Shown: positions 53,126-63,100 of the stretch, piece by piece | Position numbering within the stretch: the first letter of the stretch is position 1 | Layout of the letters: the number at the start of each line of letters is the position of its first letter | DNA from: Strigamia acuminata | Taxonomy: Eukaryota; Arthropoda; Chilopoda; Geophilomorpha; Linotaeniidae | Reading direction: 5' to 3' | DNA length: 64,000 nucleotides | Assembly (NCBI GenBank): GCA_949358305.1 | Contig: OX442314.1 | Coordinates: forward strand, 12,517,060 to 12,581,059 | Translations under genes and position numbers: made by a program | Notes under the pieces: model-generated | The model's input: only the letters and a program-made list of their open reading frames with translations | Told to the model about the DNA's origin: nothing | Database searches by the model: none

Positions 53126-53694
53126 TGTGACCGATTATCGGCCACTACAACACACCCACATGGCCCAGCCCAACCCCGCCCGCCAGGTGGCGTTGACGGT
53201 TGAGGGATGGTGACCAGGATGACGTCATATCCGGTCACCAACCCCACAACCAATGGGAAGAGGTACTCTCGTACCCATGGTGCAAGAGTGAGATATAAAA
53301 GGCCCAACATCCTGTTTCTGGCCAGAGTTCCACAGGAACGGTCCTGACCAACATCAGACCGGTCCACACTCTTGTTCACCATGGTGTCACTTAGGGACTT
53401 GGCCGGTATGCCAGTCCCAGTACCGTGAGCGATTACCATGGGCCAAATGAACATCGACATGACCACGCCGCACAACCAGGTTAACCCTAACCACGTGTGT
53501 GCCGCGTGTGGTCACAGGTCTGCTGCAGCAATGCAGCAGGAGCATGGGAGAGACACAAGATATTGACCCCTAGACAACTGAATAAAGGCCTAAAACCTCA
53601 AACACAGTCTCTTGTAGTCTCCTATCTATACGTGTCGAGCGTCCGGCGCTGTTTAGGCATTCCCGTGCCTGAACAATGTCCGTCCACTCTCACA
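53126..53694 (+). repeat. 3' LTR of the 11 kb Gypsy
   Basis: 569 bp. Differs from the 5' LTR by C for T in GATTATCGG and C for T in CAACCCCGCC; otherwise the same by eye. AATAAA lies at 53581-53586. Confidence 0.95.
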
Positions 53695-53908
53695 TAATGA
53701 TGAGTTTATTGTTGTTTATTTACTTTATTTTAACATTATTAGGCCTAATATTAGGCTTAATACTGCTAAATAACAACTGGAATTAGAAAATTGTCTGCGC
53801 AGAATGGGATGCGCAGTACGAATTTAGCATCAAGATACCGTGCGCTGACTGTAAGTCCGTGCCCAACAACTTCGTTCGTCAATCAAGTTTCCACAACTTG
53901 ATTGGAAT

Positions 53909-54568
53909 TAAGGGTGCGGTCGGATCGGTTACAATCCGACTCAAACCGAATTCGGATTGAATTGAGTCGGTTTCGGATGGCCCCAAATCAATCCGGTTGT
54001 TTTTTGAATCGGACTGGATAATCCGAATTTTTATTTGTTCATTCCGGATCGGGTTGTGGGGAAAAACCGAAACCGATCCGTGTAATCCGATTTTTTAAAA
54101 ATAACGTTTTTACGACGTTTATAGGACGTTTATATTACATTTACTTAAACGTCCAGCATAACTGGAAAATTATCCAAAGAAAGCATAACTGCCTCCATGT
54201 GCTTGAAATCATGGTTGAAATTGAAATAATCAAAAAATTCAATTTGCCAAGTTTGTCATTATAATTTTCTAATTTTTAATTTTTATTTCCTAACTTTTAA
54301 CTTCTAATGTTCAATTCTCTTTGGAATTTTTAATAAAACTAAACAATACTTTTTTTTAAAACTTATTTCATCATTATTGCGAAATGTGACGTTTGGAACT
54401 CAATCCGATCCGAAATCCGCATTCGGTTTGAATTGAATGCAGATAGGATTGGATAGCACGCAATTTTTTTTCGGATTGGATTGAATAATCAATTTATCCA
54501 TCCGCAATTATTTGAATTGGATCGGATCTTTTAAAAAACCGATCCAAACCGATCCAAACGCACCCTTA
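53909..54568. mobile_element. hAT MITE, 660 bp, 8-bp duplication
   Basis: TAAGGGTGCGGTCGGATCGG at the left; the right end on the minus strand is TAAGGGTGCGTTTGGATCGG. ATTGGAAT is duplicated exactly (53901-53908 and 54569-54576), the 8 bp expected of hAT. Both flanks are dense in CCGATCC / GGATCGG words. It lies in the right part of the outer MITE. No transposase. Confidence 0.88.
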
Positions 54569-54820
54569 ATTGGAATTCATTAAATAATATTAGCAGGCTG
54601 TAGCATTCCATTGTTGCGCATTATTCGATAATAAAATAACAGCCATTGTAGTGAGGTGTTTCTAAAACCTGTTGCTACTAAAACTTTGTTTGTTTAATTG
54701 AATCACATTTTGGTGTGAACACAACACTATCAAAATTAATATTGGAACTCTGTTCAGTTGAATCTGATCGGGTAGATCAGATACAGCCAAACTCGATTCG
54801 TTGGTGTGAACATGGTATTA

Positions 54821-55752
54821 CATCCAAACATCTGTACTAAAAACCATAAAACGAGAAAGGCTGTTGATTTCTTCAAAATGAATCACAAATTTCAAGTTAC
54901 CGGTAAGTCAATTTTAACGTCAAAATCTGGTTATTTTTTTAATTGTCAAATGGGGTCCATTTTTTTCAGGCACAGTGTACAAATTGCTTAAAAAATAACC
55001 TTTGATTTATTTGGTGTTAAACTGCGAAAGAAAAATGATTTCACACATTCGCGCCTAAAAACAAAACATTTGTCACTTTCAAGGAAAAGGATTTTAAAAA
55101 TAATGTGTTTTTTTTGTTATTCATTTCAACTCTAAAAGCTTTATCTGGTACAGAAGCTTTTGTCTTTAGATGGAACTAACCCAAGGCCTCTTGATGCCTG
55201 TCGTTTTAAGTCAATAACTTACCGCCGTTGAATGTGGTGTTACTGTTTTGTTTTTCTTCTGTTTTCAATGTTAGAGCTTTGACCGAGCCAAAATTTGGCG
55301 ATGATCCGATCGTTGTAATCAATAAAGGGGTAAAATAAGACGTTGGAGATAAGTAAGTCCTACTGAAAGAAGTAGGATGATGAAAGATACGAAATGAACA
55401 AAGCTGTGGCTATAATACGATTTGGGTGAGATGGGGACTAGGGTGCAATCGCTTTGTGCTCGTAGTACTCTCTGTTTTCCATATCCTGTTTGGCCGTAAT
55501 GGGCATTTGTTCTCCTCTTTTTATCCTTTTTTCAACTCTTGTTTGGCTTCAGCTGCATCTCAGCAGGTTTTGATTGCGTCCTTCTCAACAAACCTTTTTA
55601 TCACTCACAGCAGGCAGTCTGGCCTAATGCAATTAAATTAATGAGTGCTGAAGAAAGGCTTACAGTAATAATTTGGGTTTAAAGCTGTGAGCGATTGAAA
55701 ATTTTCAATCAATTTTATTTCCTTTAATTTCGATTATTGGAATTGCAATTTT
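54821..55752. other. Non-coding stretch
   Basis: No gene, repeat pair or RNA recognised. Short frames (54806-54991, 55426-55641) have no domain. Confidence 0.5.
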
Positions 55753-56235
55753 TTAGAGCCCATTTACTGCGGATCTTGAGACGGATAATGAATCGTTGGT
55801 TTTATAGATCTCGGAATCAATGGATTGTTCACCGCTTGCGGAACTTGAGACAACTGTATGCCGGGTGGACCCATGAAACTTGGGTGAATGCTGGTGGATG
55901 TTAATCCGTGTGTTGGTCAATTTGAGGTAGTTGTTTGTCAGTTCTTCGGGTAGTGGTGGTAGAAGAGGTAATCTAGGCACAGGATTCAACTTTTTCTCGC
56001 AGTCTGCATCTTTTCCCATTACACTGGGTGTTTCCACCTTTGCCTGGGACTGCCCCCGTTTAATACTCAAACGCCGAAGGGACATTGTTCCTGATGTGTT
56101 TCTGTTGTGATTGAGTGTGTTGTTGTCCCACCAGGTGAACATTCTCACCTGACGTATTGGCACTGACCAATCAGTGTCGTGTGCACCATTTACCCCTGTA
56201 CTATTATTTGCTACTTTGAATAAAATATTCACCAT
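55753..56235 (-). CDS. Unidentified 160-residue open frame
   Basis: I do not recognise this protein. It has a basic stretch (SLRRLSIKRGQ), a proline-rich segment (NPVPRLPLLPPLPEEL) and a serine-rich C-terminus; no signal peptide, no membrane segment. No other frame of comparable length overlaps it, and codon use does not look low-complexity. Directly upstream on the same strand is a sequence resembling a Gypsy LTR (56350-56500), so it may be what remains of a retrotransposon frame; a single-exon host gene is the alternative. Confidence 0.3.
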   Translation of the reverse strand: MVNILFKVANNSTGVNGAHDTDWSVPIRQVRMFTWWDNNTLNHNRNTSGTMSLRRLSIKRGQSQAKVETPSVMGKDADCEKKLNPVPRLPLLPPLPEELTNNYLKLTNTRINIHQHSPKFHGSTRHTVVSSSASGEQSIDSEIYKTNDSLSVSRSAVNGL

Positions 56236-56349
56236 ATTGATTTACTCAACCACGTGTCTCCATGTTGTAATTCCCAACCTTCGACACTAAAAACTACAGT
56301 TTCGTGCGCTTGATTTGAATGGATTGCAGTGGATGTGGCTGGATATCGT

Positions 56350-56500
56350 TGGATGGAGTTAGACACGAGGCATCACGTACGGGAATATTTGCATAAGTGT
56401 TTATTCAATTGTCAAAATACACAGGTGGCACTGCGCAAGGGCACCGTCACAAATTAACAATGTAAGAAAAGAGTGCCAAACACTCCCATGCTTACATTCA
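56350..56500 (-). mobile_element. Possible LTR remnant related to the 172-bp LTR
   Basis: On the plus strand GTGTTTATTCAATTGTCAAA then ATACACAGGTGGCACTGCGC and GGCACCGTCAC align loosely with GGTTTATTCAGGTGTAAAAC, ATAGGTGGCGCTGTATAG and CAGCGTCATAC of the LTR at 37427-37598. Only about 70 bases match; no partner LTR was found, so this could be a solo or truncated LTR. Confidence 0.3.
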
Positions 56501-58188
56501 CCTCTCGCCCAGAAGCTGCAAATGTGAGGCTGATTCCTCTTGTAATAGGGCGTCGTTCAGGCTAATTTGCGTTATTCAATCACTCGGAGCCTGTGATTTT
56601 TCTTACAGGGCCGTTTGATCATTGTTTGCCAACTCTTGGTTCGTGTTTTGGGTGTAGTATTCTTTGTTTACATTGGATTTTGCCCTTACGATATGTTAAA
56701 TGCTACCAAATGGGATTATGGGACATTTTCTGCCCACTTTTCTGCCAAATGGGAACCAAACCAACAGCAGAAAAAATGAATTTTCAACTCTGAAAATTTT
56801 CTGTCTAGTTATTCAGTCAAGTGGGAACCCAGCGTAAGAAGCTGCGTTTTATTTATGTCTTGAAATCGGTAAACTTTGTACGATATTTTATTTACGAACA
56901 CTTAAATTGATGTTTTTGTCAATGAGCGTTGTAATAGTATCTTTGATGCGAGTTTTTATGGACAGTGAGGTGAGGTGAGCTCATCTATGAACTTGGGTGA
57001 TAACTGCAACCTATTACCATCTTGGGATCAATATTTTCAACGTTGCTATCGGCACTTTCTTATCGGAATAAAAAAGAAATTATTTTTTTATTTTATTTTT
57101 TATTTTTTATTTTTGTTTATTAATTTCGTGTAAGAAATAATTTTGACGAACGGACGGATTTTAAACTAACACTGCGTTGAATTGTGAATAATCTTTAATG
57201 ACATCTGACGAAAAGGCATTAAAATTTAAATCCACTTCAGGTTTAATTTTTAACGCTTGAGAAACACATTTCAGCTAATGGCATCTTTGACCGGAAGTCA
57301 GAGGGAAGCGAGGCGTGAGGTCGAGTGCATAAAACAGTCCCTGTCATGATGACGAAGTGTTTCTCTTTAAAAAGGTTCTGAAATGAAGAAAAAAAAACTG
57401 AAATGGTCAGGTAATTTTTTATTTTTTTTATATATATTTTTTTTAAGGAACGAATGAGGGGTGAAATGTGCGTCAAAGTCCCGCATCGAATTAGCGCCTT
57501 GTTACCTTGGGGAGCGCTGTGAGGTAGTGCGCTCATCTCCCATCTGTTCAAGAAGGGGGAAAATAGGAAGGAAAAAGTTAAAGATTGTGTTTTCCGGCAA
57601 AAAAAAAATGATGGAACAGTTTTTGAAGAGGAAAAAATTGCGTTTAATTGTAATTGATTATAGCTGTGGTGGCAAGTTTGATGATTGCCTGTGGAGGCAG
57701 TTAATGCTTACACCTAATGAATCGGAAAAAATGGATAAGGGGGGAAATATCGTTATATATATTTCTTTTATTCTTGCGATAAGACTTTTTGCAGTGGATT
57801 CACTAAATCAATTTTTTTTTTGCTTGGAAAGTGAAAATGTGTTATTAATTTTTTTTTTATTGGGATGGTTTATCATGTGTGTCTGGGTCTGAAGACTGTA
57901 AGTGGCAACAGGGTTGTTGCAAATGGAAATTTGACGTTAATTTCTTTATGCAAGATTGTATGGAATGTGTGGATTACCACAGCTACCTAATTCTTTCTTT
58001 GAGCCTCGTGAAAGAATGAATGCACTTTCTGTTGTTAGTTTATTGCAGGAATTGTACTTGACAGCAAGGCCGTACTTAAAAAGGAAAATCAACACGTGTG
58101 AAATGTGAATAGAAAGAATGAGCGGTTCTTATTACCGGCTGAGCTTTTCATCTTTGGGAGAATAATGAAAACAGGGAACCTATATGGT
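56501..58188. other. Non-coding stretch
   Basis: No convincing gene. Contains the R5 repeat at 57467-57535. A 143-residue frame (57461-57892) overlaps that repeat and ends in a hydrophobic low-complexity region; not credible. Confidence 0.45.
57467..57535 (+). repeat. Dispersed repeat R5 (SINE-like), copy 2
   Basis: CAAAGTCCCGCATCGAATTA followed by GCGCCTTGTTACCTTGGGGA matches the minus strand of 12093-12165. Afterwards GTGAGGTAGTGCGCTCATCT reads like a tRNA 5' half (D-arm region), but no complete cloverleaf follows. Confidence 0.45.
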
Positions 58189-58275
58189 TCAAAAATATAT
58201 TGGAATTATATTGCAATGTATTGCAATGTATTTTGAAATGCATTGGGTTTCACGAGAATGCATTTTGTAATATTA
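58189..58275. repeat. Dispersed repeat R4, copy 4
   Basis: GGTTCAAAAATATATTGGAA, TTGCAATGTATTTTGAAATG, CATTGGGTTTCACGAGAATG and CATTTTGTAAT follow the 13517 copy closely. It is cut on the right by the hAT-like element. Confidence 0.6.
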
Positions 58276-58812
58276 TTTATTATTATACCCCGGATATTTA
58301 TGCAAAATAAAATTCGTTTATGCGTGAAAAATATGCACTAAAAATTCCATTTTATGCAAAATAAAAATAAAAATATGCAAAATAAAAAAATTTATTCGAG
58401 TGAAATCAGGTGTTAAATAACAACTTAATGCCATTTCAAAGTGTTCTTGATGTAAATGAATTGTAATTAGTAATTACAATTCATTTTTTTCTATTTTTTT
58501 ATTTTTTTATTTGCTTATTTCTTAAAACTTTTTCCAGCCACTAATTTAGTGACTTTCCCTGGTGTCTGTTTTTGGCGAAGACCTCAGTTTTCCGAATGCG
58601 TACACATACACGATATGTGTCTTTAAAAAAAGGCAAAAATGGATATGTACATGTTACGTATCGTTAAAAAAAAGACACAAATCGTCTTTTTTTCTGGAAA
58701 AATGGCAATTTGTGCATTTATTTTCTAATTTTTGAAAAATATGCATTTATAGCCAATTTCTGTTTTTTATTGAATAAAAGTAATTCTTGCGCATTTATCC
58801 TGACCCTAATTA
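58276..58812. mobile_element. Probable hAT-like element with ATTTATGCA words
   Basis: Left TACCCCGGATATTTATGCA and right, minus strand, TAGGGTCAGGATAAATGCGC are weakly inverted. Both flanks carry repeated ATGCAAAATAAAA / ATATGCATTTAT words. It appears inserted in the R4 copy immediately to the left. Boundaries approximate. Confidence 0.4.
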
Positions 58813-59604
58813 TTTATTATTTAATGTTATTTATTTTCTTTTTAATTTTTTAATTTGAAAATCAAACTTAGTGAGAATAAAAATTCTCCATTTAAATGCG
58901 TTATCTATTATGATTTAAACTAAACTGCATATTTATCGCCCATATCACTAATTTGTATTTAATTTTATTAGTTGATATCGTTGCAGCCATGTGCTTTTAG
59001 ATAATCGCAAAGCTCCGCTCATGGTTGGGCTTTGCGGCAATGCTTGAAGGTTAGATGGGTGCAAATAATCGCAATGGATTTTTATATCTGGTATCTGGAG
59101 CATCTGGAATAATAAAATTGTGCTTTTTGGAAATAAAACGAGACCAAATATCAAATGTGCGTTTGTTTTATTTTGTGGGAGGAAAGGGAGGAAGGATTTG
59201 TTGTTGGTAGTTTTGTTTTATCGCGGCTAGCAAAAAGATTTTGTAATTCAATATGAATACAGGATTTTTTTCTTCTTCTCGTGTGCAGGGACAGTGCGAG
59301 TTGCTGGAATGAGATTTCGGATCATTGATGGACACTACGTTCGCACGAACGACGCACTTAATCGAATTCACGCCCAAGAAACGCGATTTTAAGTTTCATG
59401 TTCGGAAAGATAAATTTGGCGCTTGTGTGCACAAACTGTACCGTAACACACATTGGGGGATTTACATTTAAAGCGATAATCTTTTAACGAATTATGTAGA
59501 AAAATTTGTAAAAAGAAAAAAAATATATATATATCGTTTTACGTTATGACGTACAGAATTATGAGAACTGAAACGACACACTTTCCTACCATTAGAAAAA
59601 AAAA
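58813..59604. other. Non-coding stretch
   Basis: Nothing recognised apart from AT-rich runs and a short (TA)n at 59522-59533. Confidence 0.5.
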
Positions 59605-59830
59605 GATGGTTCGTAAAATTGAATCCTTTGAGCTCAGCAAGGGATTCTGCTTTTATTAGGGACATAAGTTGGTGTGTTTCACTTTAATCAATTCTCTCTA
59701 GTGGAAATTTCTTACAATTTTTATGATCCAAGTCTGCAGATATAAAACCTTTTAACGACCCGAGAAATATGGCAGAGTAGAGTTGATGGTGATTGGGCTG
59801 CAAGTTTCTGCGGCACTATTTTCTTGGATG
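59605..59830 (+). repeat. Dispersed repeat R1, copy 2
   Basis: GATGGTTCGTAAAATTGAAT, CACTTTAATCAATTCTCTCT, GTGGAAATTTCTTACAATTT, TTATGATCC, GCAGATATAAAACC and GAGAAATATGGCAGAGTAGA match 31572-31796 in order and orientation. Confidence 0.6.
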
Positions 59831-59938
59831 TTTTACACCACACATGTATATTTATATAAATATTTATCGATCTGTCGAGGAATTTATGCCAGAAAGAGTC
59901 GGAGATGAAGCAGGATTAATGCACAATTACGTATATTG

Positions 59939-60108
59939 AGTTTATTACCCATAATTTGTTGTTTGTAATGAAACAAATTAAATTCCAGCTAAGCGCGCCA
60001 ATGAAACTAGGTATTGCACGTTTTCCTCGAGGCAGGTCTGATTAAAACTATCCGCTCGGTTGACCTGATTCACCTAGTAAAGCCACCACTACGTGCAATT
60101 AAACTACC
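59939..60108 (+). repeat. Dispersed repeat R2, copy 2
   Basis: TTGTTTGTAATGAAACAAAT, CCTCGAGGCAGGTCTGATTA, AAACTATCCGC and CAATTAAACTACC match 14424-14600. It lies about 110 bases after R1 copy 2. Confidence 0.55.
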
Positions 60109-63100
60109 CCCGGCCAAACAAGTTGGTTCGAACAAGTTTGCAGGTTGCATTTAAAATGTTGATGTTAATCAGATATGACTTTAGTGCAGTCGAGCCGCAA
60201 AATTGATGTCAAGGTGAATATACAGGAGAATTTAGCTTGTGCCTCGCTCAGTCTATCAGATTCGACTTCGAGCACGTGTTCGTTATGTCTTTACGCAGAT
60301 TGAAGAGCTGCTTGTTGGGATTGATATCGATTGAGTTCCGTTGAAGGTGAAGGTGAAGGAAGAAGCAAAGGTGTCATTCAATAAGTTTGTGCTGATGGGA
60401 GAGGTGCGAAGAATGTTACGATGGGTGTTATTTGCCATTTAGACCAAGGAGTTGCGAGTAATGGGGAATTAAAGGAGTGCCCCGAAGTATATATCGATCA
60501 GACTTGACTACTTCACTTTCTCGGGAGAGGTTTATCAGCCGAAAGTTGGGTAGGAGTTGTTTTGAAGGTCATTCGACTCGTTCGGTTGATGGTTTATGCT
60601 AAACTGAATTGTTTGCGACTTGTTTTGGAAATTAGAGATTAAGTTGTGGCGGAAAAGAGTTGTTAGCAAGTTTATTTAGAGCTTACAAATAGGAGACGCT
60701 GCAGAATCATCTCGGAAGTCGTAAAATAGAAGATTGCTAGTGTTTTGTTACTTGGTCTTGTTTTTGGTTTAAGGAGGTGGTCGTAAAATGGGACGTTATT
60801 TCACTTGTTATTTCTTGTTCTTTTTTGTTTTGAATTTTTGTTTTATATTTTTTTTTTGTTTTTTGCGTTAGAGATTTTAGTTGTGTTTTTATGGTTATAA
60901 TGTAAATATGATGTCATTTAGGGGAGAAAATGACGTTACCACTGTTTTTATTCCCATCCGGAAGAGGGATGGGGGATTATTCAGTTCTGACAACTCATCG
61001 TGGCACGAAACGGCGTGTGTTTCCCAATGATTCAGCCTGTTAATGTGCAAGATTGGAATCTCGTTAGGGCTGGGTTTCATACACAGACAGCAATTAACCA
61101 AATGTGCATCCATTTAACACGATTGAATAATATCGAATACTGTCAATATTGACGATAAAATATTCCAATGCATTTGTTTTGCTAGTTTTTGTCGATTTAT
61201 AAATCAAATGTCAACCCAAAATGAATAATTAATGGCAAATGATGTCAGGTGTGTCGGCTGTTGTTGATTAATAGCTGGAAATGTTTGATTAATATTCTGC
61301 GGTGTATCGCAGTCATCAATCATTTAAGTCGCTGGAATTTATTGAAATTGGATAACCCAATGAAAAAGTTTCCAAACCATTGTATAACACTTAAGCAGTA
61401 GGATGGTTCTATTCAATTTACAATGACGAGAAATAAAAAGCATTGTTTATGGTGATGGGTTTTGAAATCACGGTTACTAGTGTCACATCGACTCGCGAGA
61501 TGACGTATTGGAGGATTTAGGATTGAGAAAACTCGTCTTAAATCATCTTTTTAACGTCCACTTGAAGGCCCTCTTTGTATAGTCTCAACTAATCCCCTCC
61601 CATAGAATTCCTTGATGAAAACGATGCGTTACAAAAACAATGGCAGTTAATCGCTGCGCAGATTGCTATTACTGCATATTGCAATTTAATGAACACGCAT
61701 TAATTAAAATATTATCTGAAATTTTGCTGCTATTTACTGCTAACTCACTCGTTAAATTAGTTTTAAGGACCGAGTGAACGAACGGTGTTTATTTGATTAG
61801 TTTTTAAGTGCCATAAATCAAAGCAATTTCTGCCATAGTTGTCGTTTTGTTTTCAAGATTTTTTTTCTCTCCCGTCTTAAGTGCTTTACACGTCAAAATA
61901 AATATCAAATGACATACAGTGAAGTTAACTGCAGGTTTTGTCAAGTCTCGGCTTATATTCGTGATTAGACGAGCGAGAACGGAGGAAATTGTACAATCGT
62001 TTAAGAGCAGACGCAGGTTATATGAAATTGGGGAAATTGTTTGAGCCAGACAAGTTGGTAAACATTTGATAGGAATAAAAGTTTTAGCTATTCATGGTGT
62101 GGTCTGTTTGTAGGACTCCACGAGGAGAGTGGTCGTAATGCGAGCGCTTGAAGTTTTGGGGTAAGCGAGGAGAAAAGTATCCGTGATGGTCACGGAAAAG
62201 TGCTCAGAGAGTAAGTGCTCCTCATCCATGAAAGAAGAGGTTTTGAACACCCACGAGAGAAGGTATTGCGAGTCTTGTTTTTACAATATTTACCCGAAAT
62301 CGAATCATTTTATTTCATTTTATTTTATTTTTCTAGTGTATGTTTACATTTTCTTCGGTGTTAGAAAAGCCACAATTGTGTGGGGAATTGTTCACTAGAG
62401 GGTTGTGGGTATTAATGTTTGTGTGTTTAAAACATGAGGGCAAGAGTGAGGGCGAGAAAAAGTAAATTAGTTTGACGACACTTTTAATTGGTAATGGAAT
62501 TTGTCAATTTACTTTAGTATTAAATATTTAAATTTTTGTTCTTGCCTCGCTTCTGGGTTGTTTAAGTTTGCCAGACTGTAATCTGAAATGACAGCCTCGC
62601 GTTTGTGTTGGTTGATAAGATGAGACACGTGTCTTTTGTCTGATTCTCACAGTTGCGTGGCTTTTCACGGGTTGCAATAAAACAATTTGGAGGGTATGGT
62701 ATGTTATTTTTATTAAAAACACGTGCTAATGGTGGTATTTTAGATAGCGTCGCGAAGAGGGAGCATGGCGCCGTGAATTGGGTGCTAATCTTGTTGGCGC
62801 CAGTTGCGTTCTAATGAGAGTTGAACCAAATGAGTGGAAGTGTGAATTTGCAACTCCCATTTAATTTGTTAATGATTAGCTCGCGGTACGTTTTGAGATG
62901 CGCAAAGCATAGTTTTAGTGTGATTAAAAGAGTATTGTCCGTGAATATTAAGTGTGCAACTCACGGTGCTTTTTTAAGCCTGATTAACAAGGTATTTTGG
63001 AACCTGTTGTGTTCTCGATCGCTCACACGGCTTAGTCGACCAACAAACGAATGCAAACGCATTTCATCTATTTTTTATTATAATTTTGTAATTTAATACT

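Larger units (their letters stand above)
42542..53694 (+). mobile_element. Gypsy LTR retrotransposon, 11.15 kb, recent
   Basis: LTRs of 569 bp (42542-43110 and 53126-53694) differ at two positions I could see, about 0.35 percent. TAAT is duplicated at 42538-42541 and 53695-53698. The primer-binding site TGGTGGCCCGTCCTGGGA at 43113-43130 resembles the tRNA-Pro type. A purine tract AAGGGGGGGGAAA ends at 53125. Order: 3.8 kb leader, gag, a short frame with the protease start, protease/RT/RNase H, integrase. Despite the young LTRs the coding region has a frame change in protease and an in-frame stop before the end of RNase H. A piggyBac-type MITE sits in the 3' untranslated part. Unusually long for a Gypsy because of the leader. 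Confidence 0.95.
42365..53851. mobile_element. Palindromic MITE family B, copy 2, split by an 11 kb Gypsy
   Basis: Left arm 42365-42541 begins CAGTCAGCGCACGGTATCTT; right arm 53695-53851 ends with its reverse complement. TA lies at both outer edges (42363-42364, 53852-53853), as for Tc1/mariner-type elements. Arms pair over about 75 bp (TACTGCGCATCCCATTCTGC, CTAATTCCAGTT). Joining the arms across the Gypsy with one TAAT reproduces the uninterrupted sequence of copy 1 at 17232-17246. Confidence 0.88.
42273..54817. mobile_element. Outer MITE, TTA target duplication, split by later insertions
   Basis: Left end TACCATGTTCACACCAAG at 42273 and right end, minus strand, TACCATGTTCACACCAAC, form 17-bp inverted repeats. 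TTA lies outside both ends (42270-42272 and 54818-54820), matching PIF/Harbinger; a TA duplication one base further in is an alternative. Inside both flanks the words TTGGTGTGAACAC and GAACTCTGTTCAG recur, confirming the two ends belong together. Without its insertions the element would be about 0.4 kb. It is the oldest layer of the nest. Confidence 0.75.
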
